Source of the DNA: Rhodoblastus sp963748385 | Lineage (GTDB): Bacteria; Pseudomonadota; Alphaproteobacteria; Rhizobiales; Beijerinckiaceae | NCBI GenBank assembly: GCA_963748385.1 | Contig: CAVVIQ010000009.1 | Coordinates: forward strand, 399,896 to 463,895 | Length of the DNA: 64,000 bases | Reading direction: 5' to 3' | Shown here: positions 34,891 to 44,489 of the stretch, piece by piece | Layout: every line of letters begins with the position of its first letter | How positions within the stretch are numbered: position 1 is the stretch's first letter | Made by a program: the position numbers and the translations under genes | Notes under the pieces: model-generated | Databases searched by the model: none | Told to the model about the DNA's origin: nothing | The model's input: only the letters and a program-made list of their open reading frames with translations

Positions 34891-37317
34891 CTATTTCGCT
34901 GGCCCGGCGGGCGCCGTCGCCGCTTTCGGTCTGGCTTTGCGGGCGCGGGTTTCCGGCTCGACGCGCGCCTTCTTGCGCCGCGCCTCGACGAGCTCCTTGT
35001 CGGGACGCGGCAGCACCGGCCCGTCGGGGAAGACGAAGGCGAGCCTGGCGTCGTCGCCCGAGCCTGCCGTCACGACGCGCACCGTGCCGCCGTTCTTGAG
35101 CCGCCCGAACAGAACCTCGTCGGCGAGCGGCGTCTTGATATGGGTCTGAATGACCCGCGCCATCGGCCGAGCGCCCATTGATTCGTCATAGCCGCGCTGG
35201 ATGAGCCAGAGCCGCGCCTCGTCGGAAAGCTCGATGGCGACATTGCGGTCCGCCAGTTGCGCTTCGAGCTGCATGATGAACTTGTCCACCACCTTGGCGA
35301 TGACCTCGGTCGGCAGATGGGCGAAAGGCACCACGGCGTCGAGCCGGTTGCGGAATTCCGGCGCGAACATGCGGTTGATCGCCTCCACGTCGTCGCCCTC
35401 ACGTTTGGCCCGCGTGAAGCCGAAGGCAGGGCGCGCCATATCGGCCGCGCCGGCGTTGGTGGTCATCACCAGAATGACGTTGCGGAATGAGATCTGCTTG
35501 CCGTTGTGGTCGGTCAGCTTGCCGTGGTCCATGACCTGCAACAGGATGTTGTAGAGGTCGGGATGGGCCTTTTCGATCTCGTCGAGCAGCAGCACGCAAT
35601 GGGGATGCTGGTCCACGGCGTCGGTCAGAAGGCCGCCCTGCTCGAAGCCGACATAGCCGGGAGGCGCGCCGATCAGGCGGCTCACGGTATGGCGCTCCAT
35701 ATATTCCGACATGTCGAAGCGCACCATTTCGACGCCCAGCGCCTTGGCGAGCTGATTGGCGACCTCGGTCTTGCCGACGCCGGTCGGGCCGGAGAACAGA
35801 TAGCAGCCGATCGGCTTTTCGGCGTCGCGCAGGCCGGCGCGGGCCAGTTTGATCGAAGAGGACAAGGCCGCGATGGCGTCGTCCTGGCCATAAACCACGC
35901 GGCGCAAGGTCGTTTCGAGATGCTGCAGCACCTCGGCGTCGTCCTTCGACACCGACTTGGGCGGAATGCGCGCCATGGTCGCGACGGTCGCCTCGATCTC
36001 CTTCACCCCGATCGTGCGCTTGCGCTTGGGTTCGGGGCTCAGCATCTGCGAGGCGCCCGTCTCGTCGATCACGTCGATCGCCTTGTCCGGCAGCTTGCGG
36101 TCGTGGATATAGCGCGCCGACAGCTCCACCGCCGCCTTGATGGCGTCATTGGTGTAGCGCAGCTTGTGGAACTCCTCGAAATAAGGCTTCAAGCCCTTCA
36201 GGATTTCGATCGTGTCCGGGATCGACGGCTCGTTGACGTCGATCTTCTGGAAGCGCCGGACCAGGGCCCGGTCCTTCTCGAAATATTGGCGGAATTCCTT
36301 GTAGGTGGTCGAGCCGATGCAGCGCAGGCCCCCCTGCGCGAGCGCGGGCTTGAGCAGGTTGGAGGCGTCCATGGAGCCGCCGGAGGTCGCCCCCGCGCCG
36401 ATCACCGTATGGATCTCGTCGATGAACAGGATCGCCTTCTTGTGCTGCTCGATTTCCTTCATCACCTGCTTGAGGCGCTCCTCGAAATCGCCGCGATAGC
36501 GGGTTCCGGCGAGCAGCGCGCCCATGTCGAGGGCGTAAACCGTCGCGCCCTTGAGCACTTCCGGCGTTTCGCCGCGCACGATCTTGCGGGCGAGCCCTTC
36601 CGCGATCGCGGTCTTGCCGACGCCGGGGTCGCCGACCAGCAGCGGATTGTTCTTGTGACGGCGGCACAGAACCTGGATGGTGCGCTGCACTTCCGCCTCG
36701 CGGCCGATCAGCGGGTCGATCCGGCCCTCTTTCGCCTTGCTGTTCAGGTTGACGCAATAGGCTTCGAGCGCCGTTTCCTTCTTCTTGGAATCGTGCTCCT
36801 TGCCTTCGCGGGCGGATTCGGCGCGGTCGGGCTCCTCCTCGACGCCGCGCGGGGCCTTGGTCGGGTCGGAATGGCCCGGACGCTTGGCGATGCCATGGCT
36901 GATGTAATTGACCGCGTCGTAGCGGGTCATCTCCTGCTCCTGCAGGAAATAGGCGGCGTGGCTCTCGCGTTCGGCGAAGATCGCCACCAGCACATTGGCG
37001 CCGGTGACCTCCTCGCGGCCCGAGGACTGCACGTGGATCACGGCGCGCTGGATGACGCGTTGGAAGCCCGAGGTGGGCTTGGGATCCTCGTGCAGTTCCG
37101 TGACCAGATTGTCGAGCTCATGCTCGATATAACCGAGCACGCTCTTGCGCAACGCCTCGATATCGACGGAACAGGCGCGCATGACGGCGGCGGCTTCCGC
37201 GTCGTCCAGCAGGCTCAGCAGGAGATGTTCGAGCGTCGCATATTCATGCCGGCGCTCTGAGGCGGCGGCGAGCGCGCGATGCAGGGTCTGTTCGAGGTTG
37301 CGGGAGAAGGACGGCAT
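34891..37317 (-). CDS. clpA: ATP-dependent Clp protease ATP-binding subunit ClpA
   Basis: ClpA is the AAA+ unfoldase that feeds ClpP and receives N-degron substrates from ClpS. It has 808 residues from MPSFSRNLEQTLHRAL. Present are the Clp N-domain, first Walker A GDPGVGKT (about 229-236) with Walker B ILFIDEIHT, and second Walker A GPTGVGKT with VLLLDEIEKAHPD. No ClpB-type middle domain is present, so it is ClpA. The C-terminus has a ~30-residue Lys/Arg/Ala-rich tail absent from E. coli ClpA. It follows clpS by 10 bases. Confidence 0.96.
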   Translation of the reverse strand: MPSFSRNLEQTLHRALAAASERRHEYATLEHLLLSLLDDAEAAAVMRACSVDIEALRKSVLGYIEHELDNLVTELHEDPKPTSGFQRVIQRAVIHVQSSGREEVTGANVLVAIFAERESHAAYFLQEQEMTRYDAVNYISHGIAKRPGHSDPTKAPRGVEEEPDRAESAREGKEHDSKKKETALEAYCVNLNSKAKEGRIDPLIGREAEVQRTIQVLCRRHKNNPLLVGDPGVGKTAIAEGLARKIVRGETPEVLKGATVYALDMGALLAGTRYRGDFEERLKQVMKEIEQHKKAILFIDEIHTVIGAGATSGGSMDASNLLKPALAQGGLRCIGSTTYKEFRQYFEKDRALVRRFQKIDVNEPSIPDTIEILKGLKPYFEEFHKLRYTNDAIKAAVELSARYIHDRKLPDKAIDVIDETGASQMLSPEPKRKRTIGVKEIEATVATMARIPPKSVSKDDAEVLQHLETTLRRVVYGQDDAIAALSSSIKLARAGLRDAEKPIGCYLFSGPTGVGKTEVANQLAKALGVEMVRFDMSEYMERHTVSRLIGAPPGYVGFEQGGLLTDAVDQHPHCVLLLDEIEKAHPDLYNILLQVMDHGKLTDHNGKQISFRNVILVMTTNAGAADMARPAFGFTRAKREGDDVEAINRMFAPEFRNRLDAVVPFAHLPTEVIAKVVDKFIMQLEAQLADRNVAIELSDEARLWLIQRGYDESMGARPMARVIQTHIKTPLADEVLFGRLKNGGTVRVVTAGSGDDARLAFVFPDGPVLPRPDKELVEARRKKARVEPETRARKARPKAATAPAGPAK

Positions 37318-37327
37318 TGGTTCAACC

Positions 37328-37783
37328 TCATTTCTTTTCCATGACACATTGAAGCGGATGCTGATGCTTGCGGGCGTACTCCATGACCTGGGTCACCTTG
37401 GTGTCGGCGACTTCGTATGTATAAACACCACATTCGCCGACGCCGTTGTTGTGGACCTGCCACATGATGCGATTGGCGTCTTCGACGTTCTTATGGAAAA
37501 ATGAGCACAACACGCCGACCACGAAGTCCATCGGCGTATAATCGTCGTTCAGCAGCAGGACCCGATACATCGACGGGCGCTGGGTTTTCGGCTTGACGCG
37601 GGTGATCACCGCCGTTCCGGTTCCCTGACCGGGTCCGTCGCCGGAAGATTTCTTGCCGCCCCTTCCGGCCAGGACCGTGGCCGGAAGGCGAATGTCGCGC
37701 GGGGATTGCGTCACATCCATGTCGCGCGCGGCCGCGGTGCGGTTCGGATCGATCATGCCTGGATTGCTCTCACGCGTGAACAA
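37328..37783 (-). CDS. clpS: ATP-dependent Clp protease adaptor ClpS
   Basis: Up to 151 residues; the conserved ~85-residue ClpS fold spans YRVLLLNDDYTPMDFVVGVL to KHQHPLQCVMEKK. The Asn-Asp pair (LLNDDYTPM) and the His region bind N-terminal degron residues and dock on the ClpA N-domain. The N-terminal ~65 residues are polar and low-complexity, so the true start may be one of the internal Met codons. The clpS-clpA order and close spacing are typical. Confidence 0.95.
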   Translation of the reverse strand: MFTRESNPGMIDPNRTAAARDMDVTQSPRDIRLPATVLAGRGGKKSSGDGPGQGTGTAVITRVKPKTQRPSMYRVLLLNDDYTPMDFVVGVLCSFFHKNVEDANRIMWQVHNNGVGECGVYTYEVADTKVTQVMEYARKHQHPLQCVMEKK

Positions 37784-38083
37784 GGCGTCCTCTCCTCAAG
37801 ATCCGATGCGTCCCTGCCCCAGTCCCTCGAACCTCCCCCTTGAACGCGACAATTCCGGCATTCGTACGGGCGCCCGACGGAATGGATGAGCGCATCATCC
37901 ATCATGCAATTTATGCGCCGCCCGCTTCGCCCGCCAGATGCGGCGAAAAGATTTTAACCGAATTGCAAGTCTGCGCCACAATTCTTGCTTGAAAATTAAC
38001 GAAGTTTCGCAGCGCGATTTTATCCCCGCAAGGGCGGGAAATCGTCATATAATAAGGGGGTTAAGCGAAAATTCCGGCCTTCC

Positions 38084-38854
38084 ATGCCCAAAAAAATCAA
38101 TCTCAACGCCGATCTTGGCGAAAGTTTTGGCGCCTGGCGCATGGGCGACGATGCGAATCTTTTGCGCATCGTGCAATCGGCCAGTCTCGCCTGCGGCTTT
38201 CACGCCGGCGATCCGGTCACCATGCGGCGCGCGGTTCGCGCCGCGCTCGACGCGGGGGTCAGCATCGGCGCCCATCCGTCCTATCCCGACCTGCAAGGCT
38301 TCGGACGCCGCTCCATGCGTTGTTCGGTGGAAGAGGTCGAGGCTCTGGTTCTGTACCAGATCGGCGCGCTTGACGGTTTCGCCAAGGCCGAAGGCGGGCG
38401 CGTCCGCCATGTGAAGCCGCATGGCGCGCTGAGCGACGATTCCTGTCGCGACGCCGCGCTCGCCCAGGCTGTTTCACGCGCGATCAAGGCTTACGGCGAA
38501 AATCTGATCCTGCTCGCGCCCCCCCATTCCCGGCTGGCCGAGGCCGGGGCGGCGGCGGGGTTGAGGGTCGCGCTCGAAATCTTCGCCGATCGGACCTACG
38601 AGGACGACGGCGCGCTGACCCCGCGTTCCCAACCGGGCGCGGTGCTCCATGACGCCGCCGCCTGCCGCGCCCATGTCGCGGTCATGCTCGAAGCCCGGGA
38701 ACTCGTCGCGCGAAGCGGAAAAATCCTGGCGACGCCGATCCACAGCGTCTGCGTCCATGGCGACGGGCCCGGCGCGGTCGAAATCGCCGCGGGCCTGAAG
38801 GATTTCCTGCGCGAGAACTTTTTGCTGGCGCCGCTTCCGGCCCTGTTCGCCTGA
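38084..38854 (+). CDS. pxpA: 5-oxoprolinase subunit A (LamB/YcsF family)
   Basis: PxpA has 256 residues and starts KKINLNADLGESFGAWRMGDD, the family signature. SLACGFHAGDP, GAHPSYPDLQGFGRR, VRHVKPHGAL and EIFADRTYEDDG also match. It acts with PxpB and PxpC to cleave 5-oxoproline with ATP. Unlike the usual pxpB-pxpC-pxpA order, no pxpB or pxpC flanks it; a pxpC 3' end is at the left edge of the window. Confidence 0.93.
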   Translation: MPKKINLNADLGESFGAWRMGDDANLLRIVQSASLACGFHAGDPVTMRRAVRAALDAGVSIGAHPSYPDLQGFGRRSMRCSVEEVEALVLYQIGALDGFAKAEGGRVRHVKPHGALSDDSCRDAALAQAVSRAIKAYGENLILLAPPHSRLAEAGAAAGLRVALEIFADRTYEDDGALTPRSQPGAVLHDAAACRAHVAVMLEARELVARSGKILATPIHSVCVHGDGPGAVEIAAGLKDFLRENFLLAPLPALFA

Positions 38855-38944
38855 ACTGCGCTCATGCGCCGCCTTGCGTCGGCGCGCGGGGCGATTATGC
38901 TCGCGCGCAAATTGTCAGCGCAGACAACCTCGACGGAGCGCCCG

Positions 38945-40300
38945 ATGACTTCCCCTCTCCCGAGCCGCGCGGAACGCTACGCCAAGGGCAAGAGCCTGCG
39001 CAAGGTCACGCCGCGCGGCGCCCATGGCAAGCTGGTCGGGCCGATGGACCGCGACGCCAATGCGATCCTCGAAGCGCAGAACGGAACCCGCCTGCCGGCG
39101 CTGGTCCCGTTGCGCGCACAGCTCATGGCGTCCAATCCCTTCGCTTATCTGCGCGGCGCCGCGGCGGTGATGGCGCACGATCTGAAATGGCAGCCGATGG
39201 TCGGCGCCAGCGTGCAGGCCTGCGGCGATTGCCATCTGATGAATTTCGGCGCCTTCGCCACGCCCGAGGACAATATTCTTTTCGACATCAACGATTTCGA
39301 CGAAACGCTGCCCGGCGTCGATTTCACCGTGGATTTGAAGCGGCTCGCCGCCAGCATCGCGGTCGCCGCCGCCGATCTGGGGCTGGCGGCGGAAAAACGC
39401 CACGCGCTGGCGGCCGGCGCCGTGCGCGCCTATCGCAGGCGCATGGACAGCCTTTCCTATCTGACGCCGCTTGAAATCTGGCACAGCCGGATCGACCTCG
39501 AAAGCGAGACGCGGAAATTCCGCAACGCCGCCCTGCGCCGCAAGATCGAGGTCCTGATCGCCCGCGCGCGCGGCAGGGGTCTCGATCGCGACGACAATTT
39601 CCCCCATCTCGCCGCATCCGGCGCGCCCATCATCCACGACAAGGCGCCGCGCATCTTCCACTTCCCGCCGGATTCGGACGCGGCCAGGGGGTTCGACCCC
39701 AAAGCCGACCTCGCGGCCTACCGCGACATGCTCGCGCCGGCGGTCCGCACTCTGCTCGAGCGCTACGCGCTGCGGGATTTCGTGTTCAAGGCGGTGGGCG
39801 TCGGCTCGGTCGGCACTTATTGCTATGTCGGCCTCTACATGACCGGCGATGAAGAGCCGATCTTTCTGCAGGTGAAGGAGGCCGTCCATTCGGTGCTCGA
39901 AGTTCTGGACGACCGCCTCGCGTTTCGGGGCCATCAGGGCCGGAGGGTGGTCGAGGGCCAGCGCATGATGCAGGCCGCGAGCGATATCTTTCTCGGCTGG
40001 ACCCGGAACAAGCGATCGGGCCGACAATATTACGTCCGCATCCTGAAAAACCGCCGTCTCGGCGTCATGAGCGAAGTCGCCGAAGAGGCGGGCGTCGCCG
40101 ATTACGCGCGGCTGTGCGGCCGCACCCTGGCGCGCGCCCACGCCCGCTCGGGCGATCCGGCGCTGATGTCGGGCTATATGGGCGACAGCGACGCCTTCGA
40201 CGAAGCCATCGCCGATTTCGCCGTGGCCTATGCGAAACAGACCGAAATCGACCACGAGGCCTGGACCCGCGTCCACAAGCCCGCGGAAGGAGCAAAATAA
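38945..40300 (+). CDS. DUF2252 family protein, kinase-like fold
   Basis: Encodes 451 residues from MTSPLPSRAERYAKGKSL, preceded by a GGAG ribosome site; an earlier start at 38864 is possible. DUF2252 motifs include FAYLRGAAAVMAHDL, CGDCHLMNFG and ILFDINDFDET, the last two resembling the catalytic loop (Asp, Asn) and metal Asp of aminoglycoside-phosphotransferase-like kinases. The substrate is unknown. The stop overlaps the next start by one base (TAATG). Confidence 0.87.
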   Translation: MTSPLPSRAERYAKGKSLRKVTPRGAHGKLVGPMDRDANAILEAQNGTRLPALVPLRAQLMASNPFAYLRGAAAVMAHDLKWQPMVGASVQACGDCHLMNFGAFATPEDNILFDINDFDETLPGVDFTVDLKRLAASIAVAAADLGLAAEKRHALAAGAVRAYRRRMDSLSYLTPLEIWHSRIDLESETRKFRNAALRRKIEVLIARARGRGLDRDDNFPHLAASGAPIIHDKAPRIFHFPPDSDAARGFDPKADLAAYRDMLAPAVRTLLERYALRDFVFKAVGVGSVGTYCYVGLYMTGDEEPIFLQVKEAVHSVLEVLDDRLAFRGHQGRRVVEGQRMMQAASDIFLGWTRNKRSGRQYYVRILKNRRLGVMSEVAEEAGVADYARLCGRTLARAHARSGDPALMSGYMGDSDAFDEAIADFAVAYAKQTEIDHEAWTRVHKPAEGAK

Positions 40301-41169
40301 TGACGACCGACGCGATCGCTCTCGCCAACGACCGGATCGAAATCGAGATCGCCGCTTTGGGCGCCGAACTGCAACGCCTGCGCGACAACGCGGGACGGGA
40401 TTTCCTTTGGAACGGCGACCCGCAATATTGGAACGGCCGCGCGCCCCTGCTCTTTCCCATGGTGGGCCGCGCGGCCGGGGACCACATCAAGGTCGGCGGA
40501 AAATCCTATCCCCTTCCCCAGCATGGCTTCGCCCGGCGCAGCCGTTTCGAGACCGTGTCGGTCTCGGCCACGCGCGCCGTGCAGCGTCTCGAAGACAGCG
40601 AGGCGACCCGCGCCGGCTTTCCTTATCGCTTCCGCCTCGACGTCGCCCATGAATTGCGCGGGGCGACGCTCGCCATCGCCGCGACCGTGGCCAATCCCGG
40701 CGACGTTCCCCTGCCCGTTTCCTTCGGCTTCCACCCGGCCTTCCGCTGGCCCCTGCCTCACGGGAACGGCCCGCATGAGATCGAATTCGAGAAGGACGAA
40801 ACCGCGCCGGTCCGCCGGCTCGACGACGGCCTGATCGCGCCGCGCGACGTTCCGACGCCCGTCGTCGGACGGCGTCTGAAGCTCAGTCACGACCTGTTCG
40901 CCGAAGGCGCCTTGATTTTCGACCGTCTCGCCAGCCGGCGCCTCACCTACGGCCCTTCCGGCGGCCCGTCGCTGGCCTTTTCTTTCCCGGACCTGCCGCA
41001 TCTCGCACTATGGACCAAGCCGGACGCGCCCTTCCTGTGCATAGAACCCTGGCAGGGCTACGCCGCGCCGGCCGGATTCGACGGCGAATACGCCGAGCGC
41101 CCCGGCGTGGTCTCGATCGCGCCCGGCGCGCAGCGGGTTTTCGCGATGGAGATCGAAGTCCGCGGCTGA
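40300..41169 (+). CDS. aldose 1-epimerase family protein (LacX-like)
   Basis: Encodes 289 residues. A galactose-mutarotase-like beta-sandwich is indicated by GRDFLWNGDPQYWNGRAPLL, the HGFAR motif with the catalytic His, SFGFHPAFRWPL with a second His, and CIEPWQGYA supplying the Glu. It would interconvert sugar anomers, or a hexose-6-phosphate, in the cytosol. The start codon overlaps the DUF2252 stop, so translation is coupled. Confidence 0.88.
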   Translation: MTTDAIALANDRIEIEIAALGAELQRLRDNAGRDFLWNGDPQYWNGRAPLLFPMVGRAAGDHIKVGGKSYPLPQHGFARRSRFETVSVSATRAVQRLEDSEATRAGFPYRFRLDVAHELRGATLAIAATVANPGDVPLPVSFGFHPAFRWPLPHGNGPHEIEFEKDETAPVRRLDDGLIAPRDVPTPVVGRRLKLSHDLFAEGALIFDRLASRRLTYGPSGGPSLAFSFPDLPHLALWTKPDAPFLCIEPWQGYAAPAGFDGEYAERPGVVSIAPGAQRVFAMEIEVRG

Positions 41170-41241
41170 GAAGGTTTTTTATCCCGTTCGCTCGTGCGGG
41201 AATTTGAGCGAACCGGAGAAGCCATCAAAATTAAGGGCGGT

Positions 41242-42846
41242 TCAGAGCAGCGTGCCTTGGACGTTGGCAGTTTCGCGGCCGGCCTTTTTCAAACTCTCGG
41301 TAAAGCCGAACGGAACCTGTGGGCGACGATTGTCGATGACCTGTTCGGCAGTCAAAATCTGAACCCGAGGGAATTTCCTTCCGCCCGTTTCATAAAAACC
41401 AGCCGACGCCGCTTCCTTTTCCATTTCTCGCGTTGGGGAATGGAGCGTTAGAAACACTCCGAGAGCAGCGCCTTCGCGCTCCATGGTTCCCTTGAGGTCG
41501 CGAATGTCGCCTGACTTCATGCCGCCGCCCTTCACGGAAATGATGGCGAACTGAGGCTTCTTGTCGGCGTCGCGGAAGTGCAGATAGCCGTCGATGCCGC
41601 GATCCATGCCTTTCTTGCCGCCTTTGTATGGCTGGCCTTCGATGGTCGCGACGATCCATTTTTGAAATTCGTGCTTGTCGCGCTCGGCAAGATCGCGCGC
41701 GCCAGCTGCATCTTTCGGGACGCCATGAACCTCATAGGCAATACCAGGAAATGCCGCCCTCAGGCGGCGCTCGATTAGCGCAATGGCGAGGTGTGTTACG
41801 TCTATGCCGATCCATCGGCGATTAAGCTTTTGCGCGGCATGGACGGTGGTGCCGCATCCGCAGAACGGATCAAGCACCACGTGGCCGGGATCAGACGAGA
41901 CGGAAATAATGCGTTCCAACAGCGCAACGGGCTTTTGCGTCGGGTAGCCTAGGCGTTCCTGCGCCTGTGAGTTTAGCGGCGGAATGTCGGTCCAAACGTC
42001 CCCAATAGGCAAGCCTCGTTGCTCGTCCAAATATCGTTTGAAACGTGGAACCATTCCCGGTTTTGACTGAACAACCAAACCGGCGTCATAAGCCTCTTGC
42101 ATCCGCGCCTTCGTCCAACGCCAAACTCTGGTCACGCCAAGAAATTCGTAAGTTAGATTAGGCCGATTAGGATTTGGATTTATCAGGTTATCCATTTGAT
42201 ATAGACGCCCATCAGGGTCTTCCTGACTATATTTCTCGCGAGTACGATCTAGCAACGCCGCTTGATCGTAAGGCGTGAATGCGGCAGTCTCATTCCAAGT
42301 AGATTGCGATCCCTTCTGAACGAACAGAATAACATCATGATTGTTCGGCAACCGCCTTTTCATCAGGCTTTTGCCGGTTGATCGTTGCCAAATAATTTCA
42401 TTTGCGAAACGGTCAGGCTGGAAGACGGCATCCAAAAGAATTTTCAAATAATGGCTCGCGGTTGGGTCGCAATGCAAATAAAGAGATCCGGTAGGCTTCA
42501 ACACGCGGTGCAATTCGATCAAGCGCACGGCCATCATCGCGAGATAGGCCATCATGTCATTTTCGCCGAGCGCCGAACGCATGGCCTTGAGCATGATGGC
42601 GGCGTCGGAGTGCTGGCCTGTCATGACCTCGTCAAAAGCGCGTTCGGCCGATTTGTTCCAATGCCAAGTGTCGTCGAAGGCTTCGATCTGCGCCTGCGAT
42701 TGTTCGCCGGACGGCGCTTTGAAAAGGACATTGTACGAGGCGTTCGAATTGAACGGCGGGTCGAGATAAATCAGGTCAACGCTCTCGTCCGCGATGCTCT
42801 CGCGTAAAACCGTGAGGTTATCCCCGTAATAGAGCTTGTTGGGCAA
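41242..42846 (-). CDS. DNA methyltransferase with C-terminal PD-(D/E)xK-like domain
   Basis: About 534 residues from a TTG at 42846 with a strong ribosome site (AAGGGGA); the frame extends to 42963. Motif IV DPPF (29-32) precedes the AdoMet motif DPFCGCGTT (326-334), the beta-class order of N6-adenine or N4-cytosine enzymes related to type III Mod. Residues ~405-490 resemble an Mrr-like nuclease fold: DRGIDGYLHF supplies an Asp and FAIISVKGG the Val-Lys strand. No separate restriction or specificity gene is adjacent. Composition is visibly more AT-rich than neighbouring genes, suggesting transfer. Whether the C-terminal domain cuts or only binds DNA is unknown. Confidence 0.85.
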   Translation of the reverse strand: MPNKLYYGDNLTVLRESIADESVDLIYLDPPFNSNASYNVLFKAPSGEQSQAQIEAFDDTWHWNKSAERAFDEVMTGQHSDAAIMLKAMRSALGENDMMAYLAMMAVRLIELHRVLKPTGSLYLHCDPTASHYLKILLDAVFQPDRFANEIIWQRSTGKSLMKRRLPNNHDVILFVQKGSQSTWNETAAFTPYDQAALLDRTREKYSQEDPDGRLYQMDNLINPNPNRPNLTYEFLGVTRVWRWTKARMQEAYDAGLVVQSKPGMVPRFKRYLDEQRGLPIGDVWTDIPPLNSQAQERLGYPTQKPVALLERIISVSSDPGHVVLDPFCGCGTTVHAAQKLNRRWIGIDVTHLAIALIERRLRAAFPGIAYEVHGVPKDAAGARDLAERDKHEFQKWIVATIEGQPYKGGKKGMDRGIDGYLHFRDADKKPQFAIISVKGGGMKSGDIRDLKGTMEREGAALGVFLTLHSPTREMEKEAASAGFYETGGRKFPRVQILTAEQVIDNRRPQVPFGFTESLKKAGRETANVQGTLL

Positions 42847-42986
42847 TTTCGTGTCCCCTTGAAGGAAGACTACCTGTCGCGGCGGGCCGGTCAACCTGAT
42901 AATTCCCGGCGACATCGGCCGGCGGAAAGCCTCAAATAACCGGCCGGTCGGCGCGAACGCCATCCGTCGCTTTCAACGCGCCGGCG

Positions 42987-44489
42987 TCACTCGATCGCAA
43001 TCTCATGGGCGCGGCCGATCAGCCTGGCGAGCTGCTTCATCCGCACGTTCAGACGCTCGCCGGCGAGATCGGCGAGGTCGCGCGGCAGGGTGAGCGTCAC
43101 CTTGCCCTTGGCGCACAACAGTTTTGTGCGCGGCAGCACGCCGGGAGAGGAAGCCGAGAGGTTATAGGCGACCCGCTGCACGACGCCGAGGATGCGGGCG
43201 CGGTCCATCAGGCGCGGCGTGGCGAGGCCGCGCATCTGCGGACTGACATCTTCGTCCACGCCGAGATGGCGATAGGCCACGGCCATGCCGAGATAGGCGC
43301 GCCCCGGGTGATCGACGCCGACGAAGGGCGAATTGGCGATCAGGTTCAGGGAGAGTTCGGCGCGATAATCGGGCGAGGTCCGCCAGCCGATGTCGCCGAA
43401 CAGGCAGGCGGCGTGGCGCAGGCGTTTTTCTTCCGCGGTTTCGTCGATATGGCTCGACGCCATGAAGGCGTCGCTCCAGTGGATCAGCTCCTCGCCGTGA
43501 CGCGGCGAGCGCGAGCGCAGGAGATTATGCTCGCGCGCGCTTTCCAGCAGCGGGTCGCGCGCGCGCCTTTCCGGATCGAGCTGCTCATAGAGCAGGCCCT
43601 CGCGCAGGCCGCCGATCGACACCACCACCCGGCCTGGCTTGCCGCGCCTGATGATCTCCTCCAGCACCACGGCGCCATAGGCCAGCGTCGGGCGGCGGGC
43701 CTGCGAAATCGCCCCGACGGCGACCAGGGCGTCGGTGTCCACGCGTTCGACCAGCGAAGCGAAATCGGCGGCCTCGCGCGCCGGAATGACATAGCCGTGC
43801 ATGACGTCGAGCGGATAATTGCGCTGGGCCATGTGCAGTTTGGCGAGCGAGCGCCAGGCGCCGCCGACGACATAGAGCGTGCGTCCGCGCAGATGGTCGA
43901 GCGGCGCGCAGGCGGCCATTGTCTGTTTGGCGATCCGCAGGGCGTTTTTCGGCGAGCGGCCCGAGGCGTCCATCAGCGCCAGAGCGCCGAGCTTCAGCGA
44001 GACCCCGGCTCCGACGCCGCCGGCCTTCACGTCGATCAGCTCCAGCGAACCGCCGCCGAGATCGCCGACCACGCCATCGGCGCCGTGGCAGGTCGAAATC
44101 ACGCCGTAACCCGACAATTCGGCTTCGCGATTTCCGGAGATCAGCTCGATCGGGCGGCCGATCGCCTCGCCGGCCGCGGCGAGAAATTTCGGGCCGTTGC
44201 GCGCGTCGCGGGAGGCCGCCGTCGCCACCGGCCGGATGTCCTCGATCTCCATGAATTCGCAGAGCTTGCGAAAGCGCCGCAAGGCTTCGAGCGCGCGGTC
44301 GATTCCGTCCTGCGCGATTTCGCCGCTGGTCGCGACGCCCTTGCCGAGGCCGCAGATCGCCTTTTCGTTGAACAGAGGCGTCGGCGCGCGCGACAAACCC
44401 TCGTAGGCGACCAGACGAACGGAATTGGAGCCGATGTCGACGATCGCCGTCGGTCGCGCGCCCGGCAGCCTGCCCTGTCCCTTCATCAC
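42987..44489 (-). CDS. ppx: exopolyphosphatase / guanosine pentaphosphate phosphatase family
   Basis: Encodes 500 residues. The ASKHA-fold phosphate motifs are IVDIGSNSVRLVAYEG and GVVGDLGGGSLEL; the catalytic Glu lies in the NREAELSGYG segment. The C-terminal ~200 residues form the HD-like domain (FGDIGWRTSPDYRAE). It degrades inorganic polyphosphate from chain ends or acts on pppGpp. The start overlaps the ppk stop by 4 bases, the usual ppk-ppx pairing. Confidence 0.93.
   Translation of the reverse strand: MMKGQGRLPGARPTAIVDIGSNSVRLVAYEGLSRAPTPLFNEKAICGLGKGVATSGEIAQDGIDRALEALRRFRKLCEFMEIEDIRPVATAASRDARNGPKFLAAAGEAIGRPIELISGNREAELSGYGVISTCHGADGVVGDLGGGSLELIDVKAGGVGAGVSLKLGALALMDASGRSPKNALRIAKQTMAACAPLDHLRGRTLYVVGGAWRSLAKLHMAQRNYPLDVMHGYVIPAREAADFASLVERVDTDALVAVGAISQARRPTLAYGAVVLEEIIRRGKPGRVVVSIGGLREGLLYEQLDPERRARDPLLESAREHNLLRSRSPRHGEELIHWSDAFMASSHIDETAEEKRLRHAACLFGDIGWRTSPDYRAELSLNLIANSPFVGVDHPGRAYLGMAVAYRHLGVDEDVSPQMRGLATPRLMDRARILGVVQRVAYNLSASSPGVLPRTKLLCAKGKVTLTLPRDLADLAGERLNVRMKQLARLIGRAHEIAIE

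Noticed and set aside
35506..37260. A 584-codon plus-strand open frame
   Set aside because: It is the antisense of clpA and has no recognisable domain.
38915..40276. A 453-codon minus-strand open frame
   Set aside because: Antisense of the DUF2252 gene; low-complexity composition.
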